The position numbers and the translations under genes are program-made. Shown here piece by piece: positions 37,984 through 46,847 of a stretch of DNA of 64,000 nt. The first letter of the stretch is position 1, and every line of letters begins with the position of its first letter. Origin of the DNA: Phytoactinopolyspora alkaliphila (lineage in GTDB: Bacteria > Actinomycetota > Actinomycetes > Jiangellales > Jiangellaceae); the NCBI RefSeq assembly GCF_010550695.1, contig NZ_JAAGOB010000016.1, forward strand, positions 1 to 64,000, given 5' to 3'. The notes below the pieces were generated by a model. It did no database searches. It saw only the letters and a program-made list of their open reading frames with translations, and was not told the origin of the DNA.

Positions 37984-37991
37984 AGGGCGGG

Positions 37992-39584
37992 TCAGGAGAG
38001 CGCGGTGCGAGCGGTGTCCGCGTCGGGGCCGATCCCGAGCGCTACTTCGCCGGCCTCACACGTGACCACTGCCGATTGAGCCGAGCCCGCGAAGACGAAC
38101 TCGTTCCCCTCTGCGGTTGGTTCGCTGCCGGGGAAGGCGAGCGTGTAGTAGTCGACGACGGTCTCGCAGAGGCTTGGCCCATCGCTGTGCTCGGCCAGGA
38201 TGAGCGCTACGGCCGTCTCCTGGTCGCGATCCCACACCGTGATCTCGCCCCCGGCCCAGCCTCTCACCAGCTCTTTCGGCTCCGGCATCGCCTGGCCCTT
38301 GTCTCCACCTGGAGCCTCGAGCAGGAACAGGAGGTCGGCGGCGCCGAACGAGTCCGTGTGGATCTCCCGCCATCCGTCCGGGCCACCCGGGATACGGACC
38401 TCGGCCGCACCCTCTCCCGCCCGGTATCGCTCGGGAAAGAGGATCTGTGCGGTAGTGGTGGGCAATTCCTCATAGCTACGGTCGACCGCGTCCCAGCCGC
38501 CGTCCAGGAAGACGTCACAGGTGAACGTCATGCCCTCGATGTAGGGGAACTCCAGCTCGCGGCGGACGAAATGAGGAAGCTCCGCCAGAGCGGCGCTGGT
38601 TTCGGCCGACTCGCTCTGCAGCGCCATGAGCTGGTCGAACGGGACGTGGGTCGAGATGAACATCTGCCCGTATAGCGTCGCATCGCCCTCGATCGCGTTG
38701 AGCGCTGCGTACGCGGCGTCCGAACCCTCCGACTCCGCCAGCTCCACCGTGTCGGGGAGGCCGAACGTCGCGTCGGCCAGGGCGTGCACCATTTCGTGCG
38801 AGGTGATGTACGCGCCCATGCCGTCCATCTGCTCCGAGCCGATGACCAGCTCCTGCGTCTCCGGGTTGTAGAAGCCTCCGACACCGGCGTCCAGCGCGTC
38901 GAGCTGGGCCTGGACGAGATCCAATCCGGGTTCGACGGCGCCGAGCGCGGCCAGCAGGCGGGACTCGACGGCCGCGGCGTCGGCATCGAGCTCGTCCTCG
39001 GTCAGCTCGACGGCTCGTCGCTGGACTTCCTGCATCGTCACGAACTCGATGTCGAGGTCGCCGTCGACGGAAAGCCCTCGTTCGTCCGCGACGATGTCTC
39101 GCACCACCTGTACCTGCTCTTCGATCGGAGCGTCGGGAATCGACGGTTCTCCGCCGAGGCCGAGCCCACCGGGGGACAGGCACTGCATCAGGATCGGGTC
39201 GAAGCCACCAAGCCCGTCGCCGAGCAGGTCTCCAAGGCCGAGCAGATCACCCAGCTCGCCGAGGTCACCGAGGTCTCCCAGATCACCGAGCCCACCCAGG
39301 CCGCCGAGCAGGTCTCCGAGACCGCCGAGCGGATCGTCCGCAGCGGATTGGGCCTCGGCCAACTCCTGCCGCGTGGCTTCGAGCTCGTCCTCCAGCTCGT
39401 CGACCCGCTGATCCATGAAGAAGTAGACCGTCCCGGCCATGAGCAAAGCCATGACGGCGGTCAGCGCCGTCGCGGCTTTCCAGCCGGCCGCACCGGACCG
39501 GTGCTCGGGGGGCGTGGGAGGCTGAGACGGCGACGGACCGGGCGACGGCTGTGCTGGCGGCGGCGGTGGCGGCAGTTGGCTCAT
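37992..39584 (-). CDS. Membrane-anchored putative zinc metallopeptidase
   Basis: The 530-residue protein has a proline-rich cytoplasmic start, a membrane helix (about 36-57), a coiled coil (58-82) and a low-complexity Gly-Leu-Asp stretch (85-127). The outer domain contains HEMVH (His263, Glu264, His267), the HExxH signature of zincin peptidases, and an EGDAT segment about 32 residues later that could supply the third ligand. The fold family is not recognised. It points outside the cell and is probably a secreted-domain protease or a relic of one. It converges on dapC. Confidence 0.75.
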   Translation of the reverse strand: MSQLPPPPPPAQPSPGPSPSQPPTPPEHRSGAAGWKAATALTAVMALLMAGTVYFFMDQRVDELEDELEATRQELAEAQSAADDPLGGLGDLLGGLGGLGDLGDLGDLGELGDLLGLGDLLGDGLGGFDPILMQCLSPGGLGLGGEPSIPDAPIEEQVQVVRDIVADERGLSVDGDLDIEFVTMQEVQRRAVELTEDELDADAAAVESRLLAALGAVEPGLDLVQAQLDALDAGVGGFYNPETQELVIGSEQMDGMGAYITSHEMVHALADATFGLPDTVELAESEGSDAAYAALNAIEGDATLYGQMFISTHVPFDQLMALQSESAETSAALAELPHFVRRELEFPYIEGMTFTCDVFLDGGWDAVDRSYEELPTTTAQILFPERYRAGEGAAEVRIPGGPDGWREIHTDSFGAADLLFLLEAPGGDKGQAMPEPKELVRGWAGGEITVWDRDQETAVALILAEHSDGPSLCETVVDYYTLAFPGSEPTAEGNEFVFAGSAQSAVVTCEAGEVALGIGPDADTARTALS

Positions 39585-39847
39585 GGTCCGTCCAGCCTAT
39601 CCGTCAGGGGCCCACGCAGCGCACCGTCGTCCACAGGCTTGCATGCGCCCTCCCCACGCACCGCAAGGAAGCGAGCCGGCACCGTAGCCCATCAATATCC
39701 AGTGAGTCATGCCCCGCCCCGTCGCGCATTGTTGCGCATCTACGGTGCCCGGCGTCTCGTAGCCGTTCTCCAGGTAGGTGACAGTGCCGGTCTCGCTGGC
39801 TCTGATGGCGGCGCTGACGCGCGCAGGGACGACGGCCGTGAGAAGCG

Positions 39848-40840
39848 TTAGGCGCTTTCCCCTTCGACGACGTCGATGTGCACGTGATCCAGGTGGCGCA
39901 GAGTGACGTTCTCGGTGTCTCCGGACGGGTGCACGTACGCCCGCCATCCTTCACTGGAGCGGCGGGCCGTCCAAATCATTTCGTCGTAGATCACCGTGGC
40001 GATCCCCAGCCGGTGCGCGTGAGCCACCGCCCAGTGCGCCACCGCCCAGCCGCGCCGGTTCACCTCCGTGTCGTCGTACGGGCGAAGCATGACGTCAATG
40101 GCCCGGCCGTCGTAGTGGGCCGATCCGTCGATGTGCCCGGACGTGATGCCACCGGGCGCGTAGCCGCCGGTTTCCAAGTCGCCGAAGACGGTGGTCAGCT
40201 CCTCGAGCACGGTTAGGGCGCGGGACGTCAGGCCGTCGTCGCCGGCCTCCTCCACGGACAGCCCGTCGAACGCCTCCGTATTGAACTGGCAGTGGAAGGC
40301 GGCGGGGGAGTGGCCGGTCAGGGCCGACGCCAGCGCTCGTGCGTTCTCCTCGTGCTGAGCGTAGGCATCGGGGAAGGCGCTGCGCTGAACCGCCTGGGCG
40401 GCCACCGTGATCTCCATCTCGCGATACCCGTCGACCCGCACGAGCGCGTCGTAGAATGCACCCGCGGAGTACAGGGGATCCTGGACCTGCTCGGGGGTTC
40501 CCCATCCCTGCGAGGGCCGCTGCTGGAATAGCCCGAGCGAGTCGCGGTCGCCGTAGCTGAGGTTGTACAGCGTCGACTCCTGGTAAGCCGTGGCGAGTGC
40601 GATCGTGGCGGCTCGCGCCGGCAGTCCGCGGCGCACCGCGACGCCGGTGATGGTGGCCGCGTGCTCGGCCTGCTGGATGGTCACTTCGGCGTCGTGGCCG
40701 GCGACGCCGGCTACGCAGCGCTCGCGAGGACCGCCGATCTCCAGTGGGCCGCTGGCGCGCCAGACGAGAAGCGCGGCGAGACCAAGGCCGACGACGAGCA
40801 GCACGATGACGGTCCGTGCCAACCGCGCGGCTCGGCTCAT
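39848..40840 (-). CDS. Candidate two-domain peptidoglycan hydrolase
   Basis: The 330-residue protein is anchored by an N-terminal helix (about 9-28). Residues 70-170 look like a lysozyme/transglycosylase fold: AYQESTLYNL with candidate catalytic Glu88, then SLGLFQQRPSQGWG. Residues 235-325 carry SAHYDGRAIDV (His242, Asp249) and LDHVHID (His319/His321), the ligand pattern of M15-type D,D-peptidases. Similar actinobacterial proteins are usually left unnamed. The two motifs together suggest cutting of both glycan and peptide in the wall; this is inference. It lies 34 bp upstream, in reading order, of nothing essential, and directly follows dapD's stop on the same strand in map order. Confidence 0.7.
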   Translation of the reverse strand: MSRAARLARTVIVLLVVGLGLAALLVWRASGPLEIGGPRERCVAGVAGHDAEVTIQQAEHAATITGVAVRRGLPARAATIALATAYQESTLYNLSYGDRDSLGLFQQRPSQGWGTPEQVQDPLYSAGAFYDALVRVDGYREMEITVAAQAVQRSAFPDAYAQHEENARALASALTGHSPAAFHCQFNTEAFDGLSVEEAGDDGLTSRALTVLEELTTVFGDLETGGYAPGGITSGHIDGSAHYDGRAIDVMLRPYDDTEVNRRGWAVAHWAVAHAHRLGIATVIYDEMIWTARRSSEGWRAYVHPSGDTENVTLRHLDHVHIDVVEGESA

Positions 40841-40873
40841 CCGAACGGTCGGGACGGCGCGGTCAGAGATCGC

Positions 40874-41803
40874 TCAGTTCGCGTGCAACGCGGCATTGAG
40901 GGTGCCCCAGTCGCCGGATCTGGCCAGCGCCTCGATGGTGCCGGACACGCTGTTGCGCCGGAAGAGCAGGCCGTCCTGTCCGGACAGCTCGCGCGCCTTC
41001 ACCACCCGGTTGTCCGGCAGGGTCACCTTGGTGCCCGCGGTGATGTAGCAACCGGCCTCCACGACACAGCCGTCTCCGAGGGAGATGCCGATGCCGGCGT
41101 TGGCCCCGAGCAGGCAGCCCTTGCCGATGGTCACCATCTCGGTTCCGCCTCCGGAGAGGGTGCCCATGATCGAGGACCCGCCGCCGATGTCCGAGCCGTC
41201 GCCGACGACGACGCCCGCCGAGATCCGGCCTTCCACCATCGACGCACCGAGCGTCCCGGCGTTGAAATTGACGAAGCCCTCGTGCATCACGGTGGTGCCG
41301 GGTGCCAGGTAGGCGCCGAGGCGAACCCGGTCCGCGTCGGCGATGCGGACACCGGAAGGCACGACGTAATCGACCATGCGGGGAAACTTGTCGATGCCGT
41401 ACACCGTGACCAGACCGCGCCGGCGCAGGGCTCGCCGGGTCTGTTCGAAGCCCTCCACGGCGCACGGTCCGTGGTTGGTCCACACGACGTTGGACAAGAC
41501 TCCGAAAAGGCCGTCGAGGTTCTGTTCCCGCGGGGCGACGAGCCGGTGCGAGAGCAGGTGCAGCCGGAGGTAGGCGTCCGAGGCGTCGGACGGAGGCTGG
41601 TCCAGATCGATGACGGTCTGCACCAGGCGCAGCCGTACCCCGCGCGTGGGGTCGTCACCCTCGAGATTGCGGAGGTCGATGAGTGCGTCGGAACCGGCTG
41701 GTGGTTTGCCCAGAGATGGCGCCGGGTACCACACATCCAGGACCGTGCCGTCGAGGGTTGTGGTGGTGAGGCCATATCCCCAAGCAGGGCGTGCGTCAGG
41801 CAT
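40874..41803 (-). CDS. dapD: Tetrahydrodipicolinate N-succinyltransferase DapD
   Basis: DapD transfers succinyl from succinyl-CoA to tetrahydrodipicolinate, opening the succinylase route to diaminopimelate. The 309-residue protein has the actinobacterial N-terminal domain (AWGYGLTT...VLDVWYP) and a left-handed beta helix with hexapeptide repeats from about residue 160 ([40 protein letters not shown]). The ATG at 41803 is placed by the conserved start; longer frames run into the I36-like gene region on the other strand. It works with dapC and dapE in this window. Confidence 0.95.
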   Translation of the reverse strand: MPDARPAWGYGLTTTTLDGTVLDVWYPAPSLGKPPAGSDALIDLRNLEGDDPTRGVRLRLVQTVIDLDQPPSDASDAYLRLHLLSHRLVAPREQNLDGLFGVLSNVVWTNHGPCAVEGFEQTRRALRRRGLVTVYGIDKFPRMVDYVVPSGVRIADADRVRLGAYLAPGTTVMHEGFVNFNAGTLGASMVEGRISAGVVVGDGSDIGGGSSIMGTLSGGGTEMVTIGKGCLLGANAGIGISLGDGCVVEAGCYITAGTKVTLPDNRVVKARELSGQDGLLFRRNSVSGTIEALARSGDWGTLNAALHAN

Positions 41804-41953
41804 GCGTCCCAGCCTAATCGGCACGCCGTACGCCCCTGTGGCCAGGGGCACATTCTCGCGAGAGCTTTCGCCGGCCCGGTAGTGGAGCCGGCCGTGGCCT
41901 GATCTGTCCGGATGAAACACGACGTGCCGGAACGGCACGGAGGGGAGAACTGC

Positions 41954-42610
41954 ATGTTCGCGAAGCTTGGTGCCCTCGGGCGACGGGGAGCGTTGATGAC
42001 GGCGGGCGTAGCGGCGGTATTGCTCGCGCCGATGGTGGCGTGGCCGGCCGCATCGGCGGGCACAGCGGAGCAGGAGCTTCCGACGGGGCCCGTGGCCGAC
42101 CAGATGATCGAGCTGCTGAAGCTCCAGCCCGGCGGTGTCCAGGTGTCCGACAATGCGCTCGCGTGGGAGGACGGGGCGACCGTGGTGGTCTGGCCGAGTC
42201 CCGGTGAGGAGGCGGCACCGGCGGGGCTGGGTGAGAATGTCCGCGCCGACGTGGTCGAGTCCTTGGACTCCGCCCTGCTGGCCGAGCAATCCGGCTCGGG
42301 TCAGGGGTTCTCTGCCATGGGCTCCTATACCTCGTGCCCATCGAGCTACTACTGCTTCTACACCAGCAGCAACTATGACGGCACGCGATACCAGTTCTCC
42401 AGCACCTGCACGGGGTCGGCGTCGAGCTGGGGATTCAACAACCAGACCAGTTCATGGGCGAACCGCTCCGGAAGCAAGAAGATCATCTATGCGTATGACT
42501 ACAACGGCGGTCCGCTGCTCTGGCATGAGCCGCACCCCTCTCAGAACTCGTACGTGGGTTCGAGCGACAACAACCGGATGAGCTATTGGAGATGCTCGCA
42601 CACCCAGTGA
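41954..42610 (+). CDS. Secreted peptidase inhibitor I36-like protein
   Basis: The 218-residue protein has a Sec signal (charged start, hydrophobic 14-33, cut near ASAG). The C-terminal 95 residues have the beta/gamma-crystallin-like I36 pattern: [21 protein letters not shown], then [15 protein letters not shown], with four cysteines likely in two disulfides. Family members inhibit secreted metalloproteases. An AGGGGAG site precedes the ATG, with a CGTGCCG-GAA-CGGCACG hairpin (41923-41939) immediately upstream that could shield it. It is divergent from dapD. Confidence 0.82.
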   Translation: MFAKLGALGRRGALMTAGVAAVLLAPMVAWPAASAGTAEQELPTGPVADQMIELLKLQPGGVQVSDNALAWEDGATVVVWPSPGEEAAPAGLGENVRADVVESLDSALLAEQSGSGQGFSAMGSYTSCPSSYYCFYTSSNYDGTRYQFSSTCTGSASSWGFNNQTSSWANRSGSKKIIYAYDYNGGPLLWHEPHPSQNSYVGSSDNNRMSYWRCSHTQ

Positions 42611-42668
42611 GGCATGGACTTCCTGCGGCTCTGCGGGCAGTGGGCCAGCAGGGTGCCTGCGCCGGCGG

Positions 42669-43769
42669 TCAGCGGAAGATCGTGTACTCGATGACCGCCG
42701 GCGCGCCCACGTCGATCACCTCGACGTCGGCCATGAGCACCTGCTCGTAGGCGAGAGGCCGGCCGTCGTCCGGATCGAGCAGGAGAATCTCGCGGACTGG
42801 CCAGCCGGACTCGTCGCCGTCCGCCGCGATGGCCAGCGCTTCCCGGCCGGCGCGGTCCACCGTGGTGCCGAGCGACATCACGTCCGGATCGGCCGCGAGC
42901 ATCTGCAGCACACCGGCGGAGAGCGCAGAACCGGGCAAGCGCTCCAGCCGGAGGTCGTGGACTGCTCGGAGCAGCTCCGCGGCGTCGTTGCTGGCCGCGG
43001 GCCTGGGCAGCGCGAGGGCCGTGCGCAAGGCGGCCGGATCTGCGGGCAGGTCGCCGGGGTACACGTCGGGCCAGGTGCCCGCGGTGAGAGTCTCGTCCCG
43101 GAGGACCTCGCCCGTGGGGCCGGGCCGCCCGGCGTCGTTCCAGGCGCGCTCGTACGTGTGGTCGGGGAACAGCGGCCGGCCGCCTACGTCCCGGACGGAG
43201 ACCGTGCCGTCCTCGTGGCGGGTCAGCTCGCGCAGGGTGGGAATGATCGCCGTCGTCACCGCGGGACCGGGCGGCGATGCGTCGGCGCCGGTGGCGGCCG
43301 CGCCTTCTGCTGGGCCCTCGGCCGCGCCGTCGCCGGGTTCGTCCGGCGTGACCACCAGCGACCAGCGTTCGGTGCGGATGGCGACGTCGCCCTCGGGCGT
43401 CTCTGGGATGGTGCCGACCCGTTGTGCCAGGTCGAGCAGGGTGTCCGAGGCGGGTTCACCGGTGGCTGTCTCGTGCCCGATCAGGTCGGGAGTCGCCGCT
43501 TCGGCCACACCGGCGTTCGGCAGCAGTTCGTGGGTGACGACCAGCGACGCCGCCACGAACGCCACCGCTGTGACAGCGGCCAGGCCGACGCGGCGGAACT
43601 GCACACTCGGGCGCTTCCACCGGGCCGGGCGGCGGTTGCGTTGCTCGGCCTCCTGGCTGTCCTGGACGATCGACTCGAGAAGCTGGCGGATCGCGCGCTC
43701 CCGCTCCGGCGTCAGCGACGCACGAGGCGGGGGTTCGAGATCACGGGGGAGCAGAGCCGTGGGGCACAT
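42669..43769 (-). CDS. CU044_5270-like membrane protein, partner of the ECF sigma factor
   Basis: The 366-residue protein has a cytoplasmic N-terminus with an arginine-rich patch, one membrane helix (about 60-80) and an extracytoplasmic C-terminal domain with no cysteines. It starts 4 bases after the stop of the sigma-factor gene, the common arrangement of this actinobacterial family. It lacks the HxxxCxxC zinc motif of classic anti-sigma factors, so an anti-sigma role is inferred only from topology and position. Confidence 0.75.
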   Translation of the reverse strand: MCPTALLPRDLEPPPRASLTPERERAIRQLLESIVQDSQEAEQRNRRPARWKRPSVQFRRVGLAAVTAVAFVAASLVVTHELLPNAGVAEAATPDLIGHETATGEPASDTLLDLAQRVGTIPETPEGDVAIRTERWSLVVTPDEPGDGAAEGPAEGAAATGADASPPGPAVTTAIIPTLRELTRHEDGTVSVRDVGGRPLFPDHTYERAWNDAGRPGPTGEVLRDETLTAGTWPDVYPGDLPADPAALRTALALPRPAASNDAAELLRAVHDLRLERLPGSALSAGVLQMLAADPDVMSLGTTVDRAGREALAIAADGDESGWPVREILLLDPDDGRPLAYEQVLMADVEVIDVGAPAVIEYTIFR

Positions 43770-43773
43770 GTGA

Positions 43774-44409
43774 TTACGTTGCCTCTCGGGTCGGTTGGGG
43801 ACGCATCGCCGCCCGCGGCTTCGTTTGCTGGGCGGCTGCCTCCGCGAGATTGCGGAGATGCTCGTGTGCTCTGGTCAGCCGGGAACGGACCGTTCCCACC
43901 GGAATGCCGAGGGCGATCGCGGCCTCAGCGGCCGTGCGCTCGCCCCAGACACACAGGGCAAGGACTTCTTGTTCACGCTGGGGCAGCCGCCGGAAAACCC
44001 GGAGGATCTCCTGCATCTGCTGCTCGCTCTCGGCGCGCGCAGCAGGGTTCTCCTGGAGCCCGTCGTCGATGACTGCCGGCGGCAGCTTGGCGAGAATGTG
44101 CCGATGCCGGCGTACCGCTCGGGTGCTGTTCCGCGCCACCTGCGAGGCGATACCGAGCAGCCAGGGAACGACGGCGTCCTGCTCGGCCGCCGCGGAGGAT
44201 CGTCGCCGCCACGCCTCCAGGAAAACCACCGTGGTCAGATCCTCGGCGGTCTTCCAGCTCGCGGTGAGCCGGAAACAAAACGAGTAGACGAGGTGGGAAT
44301 GCCGGGTGAACAGCTCGCCGAAGGCCGCGGGATTACCTCGCCGGGCACGCGACCACAGCTGTCCGTCGCTGGGTCCGTGCTCGGTCGTCCCGCGCTCGGC
44401 CACGCTCAT
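43774..44409 (-). CDS. ECF-type RNA polymerase sigma factor
   Basis: The 211-residue sigma factor has region 2 (AAFGELFTRHSHLVYSFCFRLTASWKTAEDLTTVVFLEAW) and region 4 (LPQREQEVLALCVWGERTAAEAAIALGIPVGTVRSRLTRA), with a short variable tail. It directs transcription of a small unknown regulon. No strong ribosome site precedes the ATG. The sequence TTGGAA, 17 bases, GACATT, then 7 bases to the ATG suggests a leaderless transcript. The next gene is its likely membrane partner. Confidence 0.88.
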   Translation of the reverse strand: MSVAERGTTEHGPSDGQLWSRARRGNPAAFGELFTRHSHLVYSFCFRLTASWKTAEDLTTVVFLEAWRRRSSAAAEQDAVVPWLLGIASQVARNSTRAVRRHRHILAKLPPAVIDDGLQENPAARAESEQQMQEILRVFRRLPQREQEVLALCVWGERTAAEAAIALGIPVGTVRSRLTRAHEHLRNLAEAAAQQTKPRAAMRPQPTREAT

Positions 44410-44531
44410 CGTTTCTAATGTCTACCATTTTTCCCCGGATTCCAAGCTGACGGCGACGACGCAGCAGGTCATGGACGCTCGCTCAACATTTCCACTGCAT
44501 CCGGGGCCGCGAGGCCGTAGGCTCGGTCAGC

Positions 44532-45653
44532 GTGGAGACGCTACTCGACCTGAATCTTCCCGCCACCGAGCTCACCGCTGTGATCTGCGACATCGCTTCG
44601 GTCAGCGGTGAGGAGAAGGCGCTCGCCGACGTCGTCGAGGCGTCGCTGTCGGCGTATGAGCACCTCGCCGTCGACCGGGACGGCGACACGGTCGTCGCCC
44701 GCACCGGGCGTGCTGCCGGCTCAGGAGACACGGCTCGGCCAGGGGATACGGCTCGGTCAGGGGACACGGCTCGGTCCGGACGGGTCGTCGTCGCCGGACA
44801 TCTCGACACGGTGCCGATCGCGGCTAACCTCCCCACCAAACGCGACGGCGACTTGCTGTGGGGGCGCGGGACCGTGGACATGAAGGGCGGCGTCGCCGTG
44901 ATGCTTCGCCTGGCGGCACACATCACCGAGCCCGTCCGCGACGTCACGTACGTGTTCTACGACAACGAGGAAGTCGAAGCCGAACGCAACGGGCTGGGCC
45001 GTATCAGCCGGACCCGGCCGGAATGGCTGGAGGCCGACTTCGCGGTCTTGATGGAGCCGACCGCGGCCGCCGTCGAAGGCGGATGCAACGGCACGCTGCG
45101 CGCCACGATCGGGTTGAGCGGACAAGCGGCCCACAGTGCACGGTGGTGGATGGGGGACAACGCCATCCACCGCGCCGGAGATGTGCTGCGGAGGCTGTCT
45201 GCCTACACCCCGGCGGTGGTGGACGTCGACGGTCTGACCTATCGCGAAGGACTCAACGCGGTGGCGATCGACGGCGGGATCGCGGGAAACGTCATCCCGG
45301 ATCGCTGCACGGTGACGGTGAACTACCGGTTCGCCCCCGACAAGGACGAAGAACAGGCCTTCGCGCACGTCCGAGATGTCTTCGACGGATACGAGATCGA
45401 GCTCGCCGACAGCGCGCCAGGTGCCCGTCCCGGTCTCGGCCGGCCCGCGGCGGCCGCTTTCATCGAGGCGGTGGGAGCCGAGGTGAGGGCGAAAGAGGGC
45501 TGGACCGACGTCGCCAGGTTCTCCGCGCTCGGCGTCCCGGCGGTCAACTACGGGCCCGGCGATCCGCAGCTGGCACATGCCGACGACGAGCGGGTGCCCC
45601 TGGGCGAGATCGCGCTGTGTGAGGACCGCATGTTTGCGTGGCTGGCACCATGA
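44532..45653 (+). CDS. dapE: Succinyl-diaminopimelate desuccinylase DapE
   Basis: DapE hydrolyses N-succinyl-diaminopimelate to diaminopimelate and succinate. The 373-residue M20 metallopeptidase has AGHLDTVP with its first metal ligand, GRGTVDMKGG, DNEEVE with the catalytic glutamates, and AAHSARWW. An 18-bp repeat inserts three copies of G-D-T-A-R-(P/S) at about residues 65-82, next to the first metal-binding strand but probably in a surface loop. The start is GTG 44532. The stop is about 50 bp from the LOG gene in the same direction. Confidence 0.93.
   Translation: METLLDLNLPATELTAVICDIASVSGEEKALADVVEASLSAYEHLAVDRDGDTVVARTGRAAGSGDTARPGDTARSGDTARSGRVVVAGHLDTVPIAANLPTKRDGDLLWGRGTVDMKGGVAVMLRLAAHITEPVRDVTYVFYDNEEVEAERNGLGRISRTRPEWLEADFAVLMEPTAAAVEGGCNGTLRATIGLSGQAAHSARWWMGDNAIHRAGDVLRRLSAYTPAVVDVDGLTYREGLNAVAIDGGIAGNVIPDRCTVTVNYRFAPDKDEEQAFAHVRDVFDGYEIELADSAPGARPGLGRPAAAAFIEAVGAEVRAKEGWTDVARFSALGVPAVNYGPGDPQLAHADDERVPLGEIALCEDRMFAWLAP
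44724..44777 (+). repeat. 18-bp tandem repeat inside dapE
   Basis: Three units of 18 bp, each of the form GGRGAYACGGCTCGGYCM, run without gaps and in codon phase. They encode a Gly-Asp-Thr-Ala-Arg repeat not expected in DapE proteins, between the N-terminal strand and the AGHLDT metal motif. Confidence 0.85.
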
Positions 45654-45705
45654 CGGCCGCTGGCCCGGCGAGGCCGGCCTCGAGACTGGTTCGCAGGACG
45701 TTAGG

Positions 45706-46515
45706 GTGTCGCGGGTGAACGATTCCGACCAGACGAACCGGCCGCCGGAGTCGCACCGCGGCGGGCTGACACTTCGCCGCTCACGGCTGCCCACCGACAC
45801 CCACGACCAGATGCTCCTGGACAGCCGAGGACCGGTCGACTGGGTGCATACGGACCCGTGGCGAGTGTTGCGTATCCAGTCCGAGTTCGTCGAGGGCTTC
45901 AGCGCCCTGGCCGAGCTCGGACCGGCCATCAGCGTGTTCGGCTCCGCCCGCACCCCCACCGACGATCCGCAGTACGCGCTCGCCGAAGAGCTGGGCGAAC
46001 GCCTCGTAGGTGCCGGCTACGCCGTCATAACCGGGGGAGGACCCGGCATCATGGAGGCGGCGAACAAGGGCGCCAGCGCGGCGGGCGGGACGTCGGTGGG
46101 CCTCGGCATCGAGCTTCCCTTCGAGCAGGGCCTCAACGACTACGTCGACCTCGGGGTCGATTTCCGTTACTTCTTCGCCCGCAAGACGATGTTCGTCAAA
46201 TACGCGCAAGGCTTCGTCGTCTTTCCCGGTGGCTTCGGCACGCTCGACGAGCTCTTCGAAGCGCTGACGCTCGTGCAGACCGGCAAGGTCACCACCTTTC
46301 CCATCGTGCTGGTCGGCACTGCCTACTGGGGCGGGCTGATGGACTGGCTACGCTCGACGCTGGCCGCGGAGAAGAAGATCTCGCCCGTGGATCTCGAGCT
46401 GCTGACCGTGACGGATTCGCTCGACGAGACGATCGACGTCATCATCACCGCGGGATCCGCCCGCCGTGCTCGTGAGCGCGAGGCCGTCGCCACGACAGCC
46501 GCCGACGCCGAATAG
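45706..46515 (+). CDS. LOG family protein (TIGR00730)
   Basis: This 269-residue Rossmann-fold protein has the LOG signature pair GGGPGIMEAANKGA and PGGFGTLDELFEALT. LOG proteins release cytokinin-type bases from nucleoside monophosphates, and the mycobacterial homolog at the same place (Rv1205) does so. The first 50 residues form a charged extension typical of actinobacterial members. The start may be GTG 45706 or GTG 45715. It follows dapE in the same direction and ends ahead of the repeat at 46582. Confidence 0.9.
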   Translation: MSRVNDSDQTNRPPESHRGGLTLRRSRLPTDTHDQMLLDSRGPVDWVHTDPWRVLRIQSEFVEGFSALAELGPAISVFGSARTPTDDPQYALAEELGERLVGAGYAVITGGGPGIMEAANKGASAAGGTSVGLGIELPFEQGLNDYVDLGVDFRYFFARKTMFVKYAQGFVVFPGGFGTLDELFEALTLVQTGKVTTFPIVLVGTAYWGGLMDWLRSTLAAEKKISPVDLELLTVTDSLDETIDVIITAGSARRAREREAVATTAADAE

Positions 46516-46581
46516 CGGTCCAGCTCTCTGGGGCCTCGCGCATCGACTATGCGTGCCACCTCGGTCTCCGTGGCCACCTTG

Positions 46582-46808
46582 GTCACCTGATCGTCGATTT
46601 GTCAGCTGATCGCCTCCTGGCCTGGGAACCGGATGACGAAACTGGAGCGAATCGCGCGTGTTCGCCATCTGATCGCGTCTCAAGATGTGAACGCCTGGAG
46701 ATCAGATGGCCAAACCCTGAGAATCGGCCGGTGTCTGTCATCTGATCTTCTTCGCTCGTCCACACGTCCAGCGCGGATGATCAGACGACAAATCGACGAT
46801 CAGGTGAC
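46582..46808. repeat. Clustered CTGATC/GATCAG repeat with 22-bp terminal inverted repeats, copy 2
   Basis: Bases 46582-46603 and 46787-46808 are perfect 22-bp inverted repeats. Inside are two further inverted pairs: CCATCTGATC/GATCAGATGG (about 46665-46709) and TCTGATC/GATCAGA (about 46741-46785). Seven CTGATC/GATCAG sites occur in 227 bp. The element fills most of the 332-bp gap between the convergent LOG and folP2-like genes, and shares words with 340-518. The rest of the gap holds nothing I can identify. Confidence 0.85.
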
Positions 46809-46847
46809 GAACTGGGGTGAGCATCGGCCGAGCGGCTGGCGAGTCGC

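Noticed and set aside
46582-46808. Calling the inverted-repeat element an insertion sequence
   Set aside because: At 227 bp it is too short for a transposase, and I see no clear target duplication. A non-autonomous element remains possible.
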